Below are positions 9,493 through 17,253 of a DNA stretch of 64,000 nt, one piece after another; position 1 is the first letter of the stretch, and each line of letters begins with the position of its first letter. A program made the position numbers and the translations under genes. The stretch comes from CALACW01 sp963627915. Its GTDB lineage: Bacteria > Bacillota > Clostridia > Oscillospirales > Acutalibacteraceae. The notes under the pieces are model-generated. The model saw nothing but the letters and a program-made list of their open reading frames with translations. It was not told where the DNA came from and searched no databases. The DNA lies in the NCBI GenBank assembly GCA_963627915.1, contig CAVGCY010000060.1, forward strand, positions 1 through 64,000, written 5' to 3'.

Positions 9493-10296
9493 ATGGCTGT
9501 TGATTTTTTATTTAAAGATAAGTATAATATAAACGATCTTATTGAAATAGTGGGGATTCTCCGTGCTCCGGGCGGCTGTCCGTGGGATATAAAGCAGACC
9601 CACGCTTCGATTAAAAAAAGTCTTATCGAGGAAACGTACGAGGTTGTCGAGGCCGTTAACAAGGACGATAAGGCTCTTATGTGCGAGGAGCTGGGCGACG
9701 TGCTTTTGCAGGTCGTGTTCCACGCCGATATCGAACGTGCTGCGGGTACGTTTGATTTTGACGACGTCGCCGACGGTATATGCAAGAAGCTGATTGTCCG
9801 ACATCCGCATGTTTTCGGCGATGTTAAGGCCGATACCGCGGAGGAGGTTCTGACGAACTGGGATGAGATTAAACGCCGTACGAAAAGTCAGAAAACCGTT
9901 TCGGAGTCAATAGATTCGATTCCGAGAGAGCTGCCGGCGTTAATGCGCGCCGAAAAAATTCAGGAACGCGCGGCAAAAACGGGCTTTGATTTCGATTCGT
10001 TTGACGGCGCGTTCGATAAGATAATCGAGGAGACTGCGGAGTTTAAGGAAGCCGCCGCTTCGGGCGATAAGGCGAGAATTGCCGACGAGCTCGGAGATCT
10101 GCTTTTCGCGGCGGTTAATACCGCAAGGTTTGCGGGCGTTAACGCCGAGGAGGCGCTTACCGCTTCGTCGGACAAGTTTTCCGCCCGTTTTAAAATAACG
10201 GAGGAGCTTGCGGGACAAAGGAATATCGATATGAAAACGGCTTCGGTCGAGGAGCTTGACGTTCTCTGGGACGAGGCGAAGAAATTAACCAAATAA
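9493..10296 (+). CDS. mazG: Nucleoside triphosphate pyrophosphohydrolase MazG
   Basis: MazG hydrolyses non-canonical NTPs to NMP and pyrophosphate. The 267-residue protein contains two tandem MazG domains: the first has CPWDIKQTH, the EExxE helix (IEETYEVVEA) and ELGDVLLQVVFH; the second, around residues 175-225, has IIEETAEF and DELGDLLFA. The acidic metal-binding residues are intact in both. A GCGGGAG SD lies about 10 nt before the ATG. It follows the flippase by 27 nt and precedes hup by 40 nt, as in many Clostridia. Confidence 0.94.
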   Translation: MAVDFLFKDKYNINDLIEIVGILRAPGGCPWDIKQTHASIKKSLIEETYEVVEAVNKDDKALMCEELGDVLLQVVFHADIERAAGTFDFDDVADGICKKLIVRHPHVFGDVKADTAEEVLTNWDEIKRRTKSQKTVSESIDSIPRELPALMRAEKIQERAAKTGFDFDSFDGAFDKIIEETAEFKEAAASGDKARIADELGDLLFAAVNTARFAGVNAEEALTASSDKFSARFKITEELAGQRNIDMKTASVEELDVLWDEAKKLTK

Positions 10297-10336
10297 AGCG
10301 TAAGCTTTGGATATAAAAATTTAGGAGGATAAATCA

Positions 10337-10612
10337 ATGAATAAGTCAGACCTTATTTCAGCCGTTTCGGCTAAGGCAGAGATTTCAAAAAAAGACGCGG
10401 AGAAAGCGGTTAACGCCGTATTTGCCGGCATTTCCGATTCTCTTGCTTCGGGTGAGGGCGTTCAGATCATAGGCTTCGGTTCATTTGAGGTACGCGACAG
10501 AGCGGCTAAGGAATGCCGTAACCCCAGAACGGGCGAGACGGTCGCAGTTCCCGCAACAAAGGTTCCCGCGTTCAAGGCAGGTTCCGCTCTTAAAAAAGCA
10601 GTTGCAGAATAA
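10337..10612 (+). CDS. hup: HU-family nucleoid DNA-binding protein
   Basis: This 91-residue histone-like protein bends and compacts DNA non-specifically. It shows the classic HU pattern: N-terminal MNKSDLISAVSA, FGSFEVRDRAAKECRNP in the arm region, TGETVAVPATKVPAFKAG, and length 90-91. The ATG has an excellent SD (TAGGAGG, about 8 nt). A rho-independent terminator follows at once, so the upstream operon ends here, and HU is probably also transcribed strongly from nearby. Confidence 0.97.
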   Translation: MNKSDLISAVSAKAEISKKDAEKAVNAVFAGISDSLASGEGVQIIGFGSFEVRDRAAKECRNPRTGETVAVPATKVPAFKAGSALKKAVAE

Positions 10613-10632
10613 TCGGGTCGTTTGACCTTAAG

Positions 10633-10676
10633 ACCGGAAGGGCCGATTGATTGCTTCTTCCGGTTTTGTTTTTTTA
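10633..10676 (+). terminator. Rho-independent terminator after hup
   Basis: ACCGGAAG at 10633-10640 pairs with CTTCCGGT at 10657-10664 and is followed by TTTGTTTTTTT. Confidence 0.85.
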
Positions 10677-10764
10677 ACCAATAATAACAACGGGTTTGTT
10701 ATATGTTTACAATCATTCAAGAATAGTTTAAGTTTGAAATTTAAAATAGAAAGCGGTGAATGAT

Positions 10765-11004
10765 ATGAGACTTGACAAATACCTGAAGGTGTCAAGACTT
10801 GTAAAACGCAGAACGGTCGCGAACGAGCTTTGCGACGCAAAGCATGTAGACGTTAACGGCAAGAGCGTACGCGCTTCGTATGACGTTAAAATCGGCGATA
10901 TTGTCGAGATTCGCATGGGGTCGAATCTTACAAGGGTAAGAGTTGAGAACATCAACGAATACGCGACAAAGGATAACGCTTCGTCAATGTATACCGTTTT
11001 ATAA
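10765..11004 (+). CDS. rqcP: S4-domain RNA-binding protein RqcP
   Basis: The small S4-domain protein (79 residues from the chosen start) is the RqcP/YabO type, which binds 50S subunits with peptidyl-tRNA and RqcH in ribosome-associated quality control. The N-terminal MRLDKYLKVSRLVKRR is diagnostic, followed by the basic VNGKSVRASYDVKIGD loop. A GTG at 10756 would add three residues, but ATG 10765 has GGTGA 5 nt upstream and gives the family start. In Bacillus yabP, yabQ and divIC follow; here an unrelated SGNH-like gene does. Confidence 0.92.
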   Translation: MRLDKYLKVSRLVKRRTVANELCDAKHVDVNGKSVRASYDVKIGDIVEIRMGSNLTRVRVENINEYATKDNASSMYTVL

Positions 11005-11041
11005 TATGCGGGTTTCGCCCCCGTACAAAGCAGGTGAAGGT

Positions 11042-11782
11042 ATGAAGATATTATCAATCGGAAACGGACTTTCAAGATGTGCGCACAGGTATCTGCCGAA
11101 AATTGCCAAGTGTGACGGCGTGAGCATGATTCTTGCAAATCTGTATGCCGAACATTGTTCGCTCGAGGATTATGCGCGCGATATGGATTCGGATGACGGG
11201 GCATATATCTTTGAGTATTACGACGAGGGTTACGTTAAATTAAATGAAATTGAGAATTTTACGCTTGACCGTGCTCTCGGCTGGGAGGACTGGGATATAA
11301 TAACGATTCAGCAGTCCGCGTCTCTTTCGGGCAGAGCGGAAACGTATGCGCCGTATGATACGCGGCTTTGCGGACATATCAGGGAAAAATGCCCCGGCGC
11401 TAAAATTCTTCTGCATGAAACATGGGCTTACGACTCCCTTTACGAGGGGGACGAATTTGATTTTTACAACAGAGACTGTCATAAAATGCAGTCCGATATC
11501 CGCGGCGCATACAAAAAGTCGGCTGAGTTGTGCTCCGCTGACGGTATTATACCGGCAGGCGAGGCATTTGAAATCGAACGCGAAAGATACGGCACGGAGC
11601 TTACCGGCGACGGCGTTCACGGCAACAGGGCGGGCGATTTTATTGCCGGCGCGGTGTGGTACTGCATGCTTACGGGCAACGACATCAGGAAAAATACGTA
11701 CCGCTTGCCGTTTGTTGACAAGGAACTTACCGTCCGTCTTAAAAATACGGCGTATGACGCCTGTGAAGGAGCGCGTGCGTAA
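11042..11782 (+). CDS. SGNH-hydrolase-fold protein of DUF4886 type, nucleophile position altered
   Basis: The 246-residue protein resembles the DUF4886 branch of SGNH hydrolases: N-terminal ILSIGN, the central IQQSASLSG block, and the C-terminal block GDGVHGNRAGDF with the expected Asp and His. Family members normally read GNSFS at block I, with the Ser as nucleophile; here it reads GNGLS, so the catalytic serine position is glycine. It may be inactive, use the nearby Ser11, or bind without hydrolysis. The start is ATG 11042, supported by AGGTGAAGG; a longer frame from 10943 would overlap rqcP. No signal peptide is visible. Its stop overlaps the next ATG by one nt (TAATG), indicating translational coupling to htrA. 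Confidence 0.72.
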   Translation: MKILSIGNGLSRCAHRYLPKIAKCDGVSMILANLYAEHCSLEDYARDMDSDDGAYIFEYYDEGYVKLNEIENFTLDRALGWEDWDIITIQQSASLSGRAETYAPYDTRLCGHIREKCPGAKILLHETWAYDSLYEGDEFDFYNRDCHKMQSDIRGAYKKSAELCSADGIIPAGEAFEIERERYGTELTGDGVHGNRAGDFIAGAVWYCMLTGNDIRKNTYRLPFVDKELTVRLKNTAYDACEGARA

Positions 11783-13221
11783 TGGATTCCGATTTTTATT
11801 CTCGGAATGACGATTCCGAAAACGGCGGTTTTCACTCGGGTTTTGATTCCGATACGGAAAATAAGTCCGAACCCGAGCGCGTCGGCGCACAGTATCAGGG
11901 AAACAGTTTTTCGCAGTTTTCATCCGAATCGCCGAAGCCCCCCGTTATTTCAAAGCAAAAAAAGAACGGTTCTCTTAAATTGAAAATTTTTATCCCCGTT
12001 TTGTGCGTCGTCTGCGCCGTTATCGGAGGCGTGTGCGGCGGAATTACCGCCGTTCATTTTAAAACTCAGACGGAAACGGGCTCGGAGGCGCAGAATGTCA
12101 ATGAAAATCAGCCGACAGAGAATGAGAGCGCGAAAAATATAGAGTCTCTTTACTCAAAGGACAGCGGTGATTCCGATGCCGTAAACTCCGGCGCGAGTGC
12201 GGCTACGGCGGTAAAAAGCGATTCGTCCGATTCCGACGATGACGCTCAAACCGTCCTAAGCGCAAAGGAGGTCTATAAGAACTGCGTGGATTCCGTCGTT
12301 TATGTTGAAACGACCGGTACGTCGCAGGGGCTTTATCAAACGTCGTCGACTTCGTCCGGCTCGGGATTCATAGTCACGGACAGCGGATATATCGTTACAA
12401 ATTACCACGTTGTCGAGGGCGGAAAAAGCTATAAGGTTACGACCTATAACAATAAGGAGTACGACGCGCAGCTTATAGGATATGAGGAGAGCAACGACAT
12501 TGCCGTATTGAAAATCGAGGGAGATTCGTTTCACAGCGTTGCATACGGAAATTCCTCGGCAATAAGCGTAGGCGACGACGTTTATGTTATAGGCAATCCG
12601 CTCGGAGATCTTACATATACGCTTACCTCCGGCGTTGTCAGCGCGCTTAACAGACTTATAAAAAGCGACGACGGTTCGCTTATTAATATGTTTCAGACCG
12701 ACGCCGCCGTAAATTCGGGCAATTCGGGCGGTCCGGTATTCGATTCAACGGGAAGCGTTGTCGGTATCGCAACGGCAAAGTACGCCTCCAGCTCGATTGA
12801 GGGATTGAGCTTTTGCATTCCGATAAACGACGTGCGCAGTATGATTGACGATATCATAAATCAGGGATACGTTTCGGGCAAGGCGTCCCTCGGCGTTTCC
12901 GTTTATGACGCAGGATACAGAAACTATGCGTATTTTTCATTCTATAACGCGTCCTCCGCCGGTGCGAAGGTAATGGCTGTCGGCGACGGCACCGCCGCGC
13001 AGAAGGCGGGTATTAAGGAGAATGATACGATAGTTGCAATCGACGGGTACACGGTCGATTCGGTTTCAACGCTGAAAACGTATCTTACCGCGTTCAAGGC
13101 GGGAGACAGCGTAAAAATCACAGTCAGCAGAAACGGCGCAAAATCGGACATAACCGTAACGCTTGACGAATATTCCCCGCAGTCGGCAAGAACGAATTAT
13201 TCAAACGTATACGATTTGTAA
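11782..13221 (+). CDS. HtrA/DegP-like membrane-anchored serine protease
   Basis: The 479-residue protein has a low-complexity, acidic and polar cytoplasmic N-terminus, one transmembrane segment at about residues 66-90, a Ser/Asp-rich linker, a trypsin-like domain and one C-terminal PDZ domain. The triad is visible: His209 (NYHVVEG), Asp239 (NDIAVLKI) and Ser315 (GNSGGP). Such proteins degrade or refold misfolded exported proteins at the outer membrane face. It overlaps the preceding gene by one nt and is followed by a terminator. The N-terminal tail of about 60 residues before the anchor is long for the family. Confidence 0.92.
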   Translation: MDSDFYSRNDDSENGGFHSGFDSDTENKSEPERVGAQYQGNSFSQFSSESPKPPVISKQKKNGSLKLKIFIPVLCVVCAVIGGVCGGITAVHFKTQTETGSEAQNVNENQPTENESAKNIESLYSKDSGDSDAVNSGASAATAVKSDSSDSDDDAQTVLSAKEVYKNCVDSVVYVETTGTSQGLYQTSSTSSGSGFIVTDSGYIVTNYHVVEGGKSYKVTTYNNKEYDAQLIGYEESNDIAVLKIEGDSFHSVAYGNSSAISVGDDVYVIGNPLGDLTYTLTSGVVSALNRLIKSDDGSLINMFQTDAAVNSGNSGGPVFDSTGSVVGIATAKYASSSIEGLSFCIPINDVRSMIDDIINQGYVSGKASLGVSVYDAGYRNYAYFSFYNASSAGAKVMAVGDGTAAQKAGIKENDTIVAIDGYTVDSVSTLKTYLTAFKAGDSVKITVSRNGAKSDITVTLDEYSPQSARTNYSNVYDL

Positions 13222-13234
13222 AACGCAGCTGCAT

Positions 13235-13275
13235 TACCGCTTTCTTTGTATAAAAGAGGGCGGTATTGATTTTTT
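13235..13275 (+). terminator. Terminator after the htrA gene
   Basis: TACCGC at 13235-13240 pairs with GCGGTA at 13260-13265, with an inner TCTTT/AAAGA helix, followed by TTGATTTTTTA. Confidence 0.7.
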
Positions 13276-13349
13276 ACCCGAACTAACGCCGAATCGGCGC
13301 GGCGATAATTTTTTAACAATTTCTCATTTCGACATCGATTCTTTATATG

Positions 13350-13378
13350 TTGATTTATATCGGCATTTATGTTAAAAT
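13350..13378 (+). promoter_or_regulatory. Promoter of the SDR-OYE operon
   Basis: TTGATT (13350-13355), 17 nt, TAAAAT (13373-13378). The coding start is 34 nt downstream of the -10 box. Confidence 0.65.
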
Positions 13379-13412
13379 GGCAAATGTAAACAAAATATAA
13401 AGGAGCGTCATT

Positions 13413-14222
13413 ATGATTTCGGGTCAAAATATCGTGCTTACCGGCTGTAACAGCGGTATCGGTCTTGAGGTGCTTAAAATTTTCGTAAGGGGCGGCAACA
13501 GAATCCTCGCCGTGGATAAAAATATTGACAATATTCAATATTTTCCGTCAAACGCCGTTATTCCAATGCAGGCGGACGTTTCGTCAAAGGAAGCGGTTGA
13601 CGCAATCTTTGAAAAAGCCGAAAAGGAGCTTGGGAGAATAAACATATTTTATGCGAACGCCGGCTATCCGTATTACGAAGAATACAACTATGCCGACTGG
13701 GACAGGGTAGCGTCGATGTTTGAAACGAACGTGTTTTCCCCTGTTTATTCGTATTCAAAATATTTAAGTCATCTCGGCGGCAGAAAGGGTATTTACGCAA
13801 TAACCGTTTCGGCGATAGGAACAATGGCAATGCCGGGATATACAATCTATACGGCTTCAAAGTTTGCAATGCACGGCTTTCAGCAGGCTCTCAGGCTTGA
13901 AAAGCCGGACAACGTTCGTCTGACGTGTCTGTATCCTATTGCGACAAATACAAATTTCTTTAAAGCGGCGAACGACAGGGTTGAATTTAAAAAGCCGTTT
14001 CCCGTTCAGCAGCCCGCCGTTGTTGCAAGAAAAATGGTTGACGGCATAGAAAAGGGCAAGGAGGAAATAAGCCCGAGCGGACTTTTCTCGTTTGCAAAAC
14101 AGCTGATGAAATTTGTTCCGCCCGTAAGAGATGTATACTGGGCTATGGAAAAGTGCAAATTCAATGAATTTAAGAAAAATATCGCACTTTTAGACAGTGA
14201 ATCGAAAGAAAAAAATAATTAA
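13413..14222 (+). CDS. Short-chain dehydrogenase/reductase
   Basis: This 269-residue classical SDR has the nucleotide-binding TGCNSGIG near residue 11, NAGYP, and the active-site pair YTASK preceded by a Ser (VSAIG). It should oxidise or reduce a hydroxyl/keto group with NAD(P)H, substrate unknown. The ATG has AAAGGAG 8 nt upstream. The OYE-type reductase starts 12 nt after its stop behind its own AAGGAG, and a single promoter lies ahead, so the two probably act on one pathway. The last ~60 residues extend beyond the core fold, as in SDR members with a C-terminal membrane-associated tail. Confidence 0.9.
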   Translation: MISGQNIVLTGCNSGIGLEVLKIFVRGGNRILAVDKNIDNIQYFPSNAVIPMQADVSSKEAVDAIFEKAEKELGRINIFYANAGYPYYEEYNYADWDRVASMFETNVFSPVYSYSKYLSHLGGRKGIYAITVSAIGTMAMPGYTIYTASKFAMHGFQQALRLEKPDNVRLTCLYPIATNTNFFKAANDRVEFKKPFPVQQPAVVARKMVDGIEKGKEEISPSGLFSFAKQLMKFVPPVRDVYWAMEKCKFNEFKKNIALLDSESKEKNN

Positions 14223-14234
14223 GGAGCTTCAATA

Positions 14235-16322
14235 ATGAGTTATGAATTGTTAGCCTCGCCGATGAAAATCGGAAGCTGTGAAATAAAAAACCGCGTCGTT
14301 ATGCCTCCCATGCTTATGGGTTTTGCAAATCTTGACGGCACTCCCACCGAACAGCTTATCGCTTACTATGAGGAACGCGCTAAGGGCGGCGCGGGACTTA
14401 TCATGACGGAGATAACGAGGGTAAACGATATGACAGGCTCGGCGGCGTTCGCCCAGCTTGCGGTAAGCCATGATTATCACATCAAACCGCTGTCCCGTCT
14501 TGCCGAACGTATTCATACGCACGGCGCAAAAATATTCGTACAGCTTCACCATCCGGGCAGACAGAATGTAGGTTTGCTTGTCGGAACAGTTCCCATGAGT
14601 ATCGCCCTCGAAAAGCTTACGCGCGGGATTTATTCAAAGCTTCTTTATAAAATTACGCCGACCGCAGGCTCGTATTTGATAAAAAACGATATAGTTCCGC
14701 CGTCTGTCGCACCTTCGCATTGCGAAACGGCATACTTTGCCGGCGGACATGTACGCGCTCTTACGCACAGAGAGATAAAGCTTCTTGAAAGGCAGTTTAT
14801 CGACGGCGCGTTAAGGGTAAAGAAGGCGGGATGCGACGGAGTCGAGCTGCACAGCGCGCACGGCTATCTGTTACAGCAGTTTTTAAGCCCGGTAACGAAT
14901 CAAAGAACGGACGAATACGGCGGAACGCTTGAAAACAGAATGAGATTTATTCTCAATATTATTCACGGTATAAAAGAGAAATGCGGAAATGATTTTCCCG
15001 TTATCGTGAGATTGTCCGCAGACGAATGCTATGAAATGATAGGTCAGACCGGGAAGGGCTATACGCTCAAGGACGGCGTTGAGATTGCAAAAATTCTTGA
15101 GAAAAACGGCGTTGACGCAATAGACGTTTCGTCAGCGGGCTATGATACGTTTAATTACTGGCTCGAACCCGTTTCGTTTGAACCCGGCTGGCGCAAATAT
15201 ATGGCGAAAGCCGTAAAGCAGGCGGTATCAGTGCCCGTTCTTGCCGCCAATCTCATACGTTCGCCCGAACAGGCGCAGCTTCAGATAGAAGAGGGATGTC
15301 AGGATTTTGTTTGCCTGGGCAGACCTCACATTGCGGACCCGCACTGGACGAACAAGGCTCTCAACGGCGGAAATATCAGAAGATGCATATGCTGTCTTAA
15401 CTGTATTGAATCGATGCAGGAAAACGCATATATCGGCTCGCACGGCGAATGTTCGTTAAATCCTTTTGTCGGCAGAGAAAAAGAGGAGCTTGTAAAAAAC
15501 GGAAACAACAGGCGCATTGCCGTTGTCGGAGCGGGGCCGGCGGGACTTACATGCGCGTATATTTTAGCCGAGAGGGGCTTTAAGGTAACTGTTTTTGAGA
15601 AGAATAACGCGCCCGGAGGTCAGCTCATTCTTGCCGCATCTCCGCCCGAAAAGGAGAAAACGGCATGGGCAATCGAGGATATGGTTAAGCAATGCGAAAT
15701 TGACGGCGTTGATATCAGGCTCGGTACTCCCGCCGCCGTTGAAAATATAATCGCGTTAAGACCTGCCGGAGTAATATGCGCGTCGGGAGCAGATCCCATA
15801 AAACCGAAATTCGGCGGAGATTACGACGAATCGTTCGTATGCACGTTTGACGATATTCTGACGGGCAGGATTAAATTTGAAAATAAAAAGATCGCGGTTA
15901 TCGGTTCGGGCATGACGGGACTTGAAACTTCACAGGCATTGACAGAGAACAAAAACAACGTTACGGTGATTGAAATGGCGGACGAAATCGCGCCCGGCAC
16001 GTGGATGCAGCATAAAGACGATATTCTGCCGAAGCTTGAAAAGGCGGGCGCGGTATTCATGACGGGCGAAAAATTAAGCGAAATCGGCAGGGGATTTGCC
16101 GTAACAGAAAACGTAGCCTCCGGCGAAAAAACGAAAATCGACTGTGACGCAGTTGTTCTTGCGCTCGGTTCAAGGTCTGATAAGAGCATAGTCAAGGCTC
16201 TTACAAACGCGGGACTTAACCCGATATCCATAGGCGACTGCGTAAGACCCGGCAAGATAGCCGACGCGGTAAAGGGCGCGTATTTTGCCGCAGTGAAGCT
16301 TATAGACGAAGTTATTTGCTGA
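14235..16322 (+). CDS. Old-yellow-enzyme family NAD(P)H:flavin oxidoreductase with FAD domain
   Basis: The 695-residue protein has the 2,4-dienoyl-CoA reductase (FadH)/BaiCD-BaiH architecture. An N-terminal FMN TIM barrel (about 1-370) contains VVMPPMLMGF and HSAHGYLLQQF. A four-cysteine iron-sulfur segment follows (CICCLNC, then CSLNP). The C-terminal FAD/NAD(P) domain has two dinucleotide folds, GAGPAGL near residue 430 and GSGMTGLE near 555. Such enzymes reduce activated C=C bonds of enoates, dienoyl-CoAs or steroids. The substrate cannot be called; no other bile-acid gene is present to support a Bai role. A terminator follows. Confidence 0.9.
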   Translation: MSYELLASPMKIGSCEIKNRVVMPPMLMGFANLDGTPTEQLIAYYEERAKGGAGLIMTEITRVNDMTGSAAFAQLAVSHDYHIKPLSRLAERIHTHGAKIFVQLHHPGRQNVGLLVGTVPMSIALEKLTRGIYSKLLYKITPTAGSYLIKNDIVPPSVAPSHCETAYFAGGHVRALTHREIKLLERQFIDGALRVKKAGCDGVELHSAHGYLLQQFLSPVTNQRTDEYGGTLENRMRFILNIIHGIKEKCGNDFPVIVRLSADECYEMIGQTGKGYTLKDGVEIAKILEKNGVDAIDVSSAGYDTFNYWLEPVSFEPGWRKYMAKAVKQAVSVPVLAANLIRSPEQAQLQIEEGCQDFVCLGRPHIADPHWTNKALNGGNIRRCICCLNCIESMQENAYIGSHGECSLNPFVGREKEELVKNGNNRRIAVVGAGPAGLTCAYILAERGFKVTVFEKNNAPGGQLILAASPPEKEKTAWAIEDMVKQCEIDGVDIRLGTPAAVENIIALRPAGVICASGADPIKPKFGGDYDESFVCTFDDILTGRIKFENKKIAVIGSGMTGLETSQALTENKNNVTVIEMADEIAPGTWMQHKDDILPKLEKAGAVFMTGEKLSEIGRGFAVTENVASGEKTKIDCDAVVLALGSRSDKSIVKALTNAGLNPISIGDCVRPGKIADAVKGAYFAAVKLIDEVIC

Positions 16323-16339
16323 GAGAAATATGACGAATG

Positions 16340-16375
16340 AAAAACACCCGGGGACATGAATCCTCGGGTGTTTTT
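16340..16375. terminator. Bidirectional terminator
   Basis: AAAAACACCCGGGG and CCTCGGGTGTTTTT form a long stem with A-run and T-run flanks. It ends the OYE operon and may also stop the convergent minus-strand gene at 16435. Confidence 0.85.
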
Positions 16376-16434
16376 CGTAGAGATTGAAAATGAAAAGGGG
16401 GGAAAGTATGTAAAATTGAAGATGAAATCTGTAT

Positions 16435-17085
16435 TTATTCGACCTTTTTTGAGTTTGCGTAAATTTTATGCATTCTGTCGTCGTCAAAATGATTGTCGAG
16501 ATACATTTCTATATGGTTCTTAGCCGGTACGCCCGCGTCACGTCTGTTCATTCTTGCCGCTGCGGCGGCGGACAGAACGGAGTCGTAAACAAAAAACGTA
16601 CAAAACAATACGACGAGAACGTTTCCCGCATTCGCCGGGATAAGATCGCAGAGTCTGTTTGTCACAGGCATGAAAACCTTGACCCAGAACACGCCGAGCG
16701 CGCCCCAGAAAAGCGAGTACAGCAGACAAACCCTGCCGTTTATGTTAAGCGGGAGATTGCTGTAATCCCATGCGACCGAGCCGAAAACGATTTCCTGACC
16801 CAATGAGCATATGTATTCCGCGACTGTGCCGACCAGAAACGAAACAATAAAAATCCAATATCGGCTGCAGTCCTCGAAATGATATAATACAAGCGTCAGG
16901 AGAACTCCTCCCATGCCGTATGCCACGCTTAAAGGACCGTATACGAGCGACTTACGGCTTTCGATATATCCGTGTCTTATAAAGCACCATGCCGTTTCAG
17001 CGGCAAATCCGACAACGCAGCAGGCGGCGAATATGGCAACGAGTCTGTTAAAGCCTATCGCCTTGAATGCAAGACCTTTTCTCAT
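16435..17085 (-). CDS. PF06541-type membrane protein (putative ABC-transporter type IV)
   Basis: This protein of about 216 residues has five or so hydrophobic segments and the family-like YGPLSVAYGMGG, WDYSNLPLNINGRVCL and SLFWGALGVF stretches, matching the family annotated as putative ABC-transporter type IV (no real transport evidence). ATG 17085 has GCGGAG 8 nt upstream and is preferred over the GTG at 17094. A second paralogue lies at 28300-29220. It is a single gene convergent with the OYE operon. The function is unknown; the family is widespread in Clostridia. Confidence 0.75.
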   Translation of the reverse strand: MRKGLAFKAIGFNRLVAIFAACCVVGFAAETAWCFIRHGYIESRKSLVYGPLSVAYGMGGVLLTLVLYHFEDCSRYWIFIVSFLVGTVAEYICSLGQEIVFGSVAWDYSNLPLNINGRVCLLYSLFWGALGVFWVKVFMPVTNRLCDLIPANAGNVLVVLFCTFFVYDSVLSAAAAARMNRRDAGVPAKNHIEMYLDNHFDDDRMHKIYANSKKVE

Positions 17086-17194
17086 TATAATCACTCCGCT
17101 TTGTTATCCTGTGTATTAATATTAATATACAAGTATGAACTAAATGTAAACAGCAGAAAAAAACGTACATAAATCGTCATTTGTATATAAAAAT

Positions 17195-17220
17195 AACGCC
17201 GAGGCTTTTGCTTCGGCGTT
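17195..17220 (-). terminator. Terminator of the pgk-tpiA-gpmI operon
   Basis: AACGCCGA/TCGGCGTT arms lie downstream of gpmI. On the minus strand the stem is followed by ATTTTTATAT. Confidence 0.8.
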
Positions 17221-17253
17221 GTGAATAATTTTAATAATCAGCTTTTCTGATAA

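Noticed and set aside
14235..16322. Bile-acid dehydroxylation gene (baiCD or baiH)
   Set aside because: The architecture is shared by many enoate and dienoyl-CoA reductases, and no other bai gene lies nearby.
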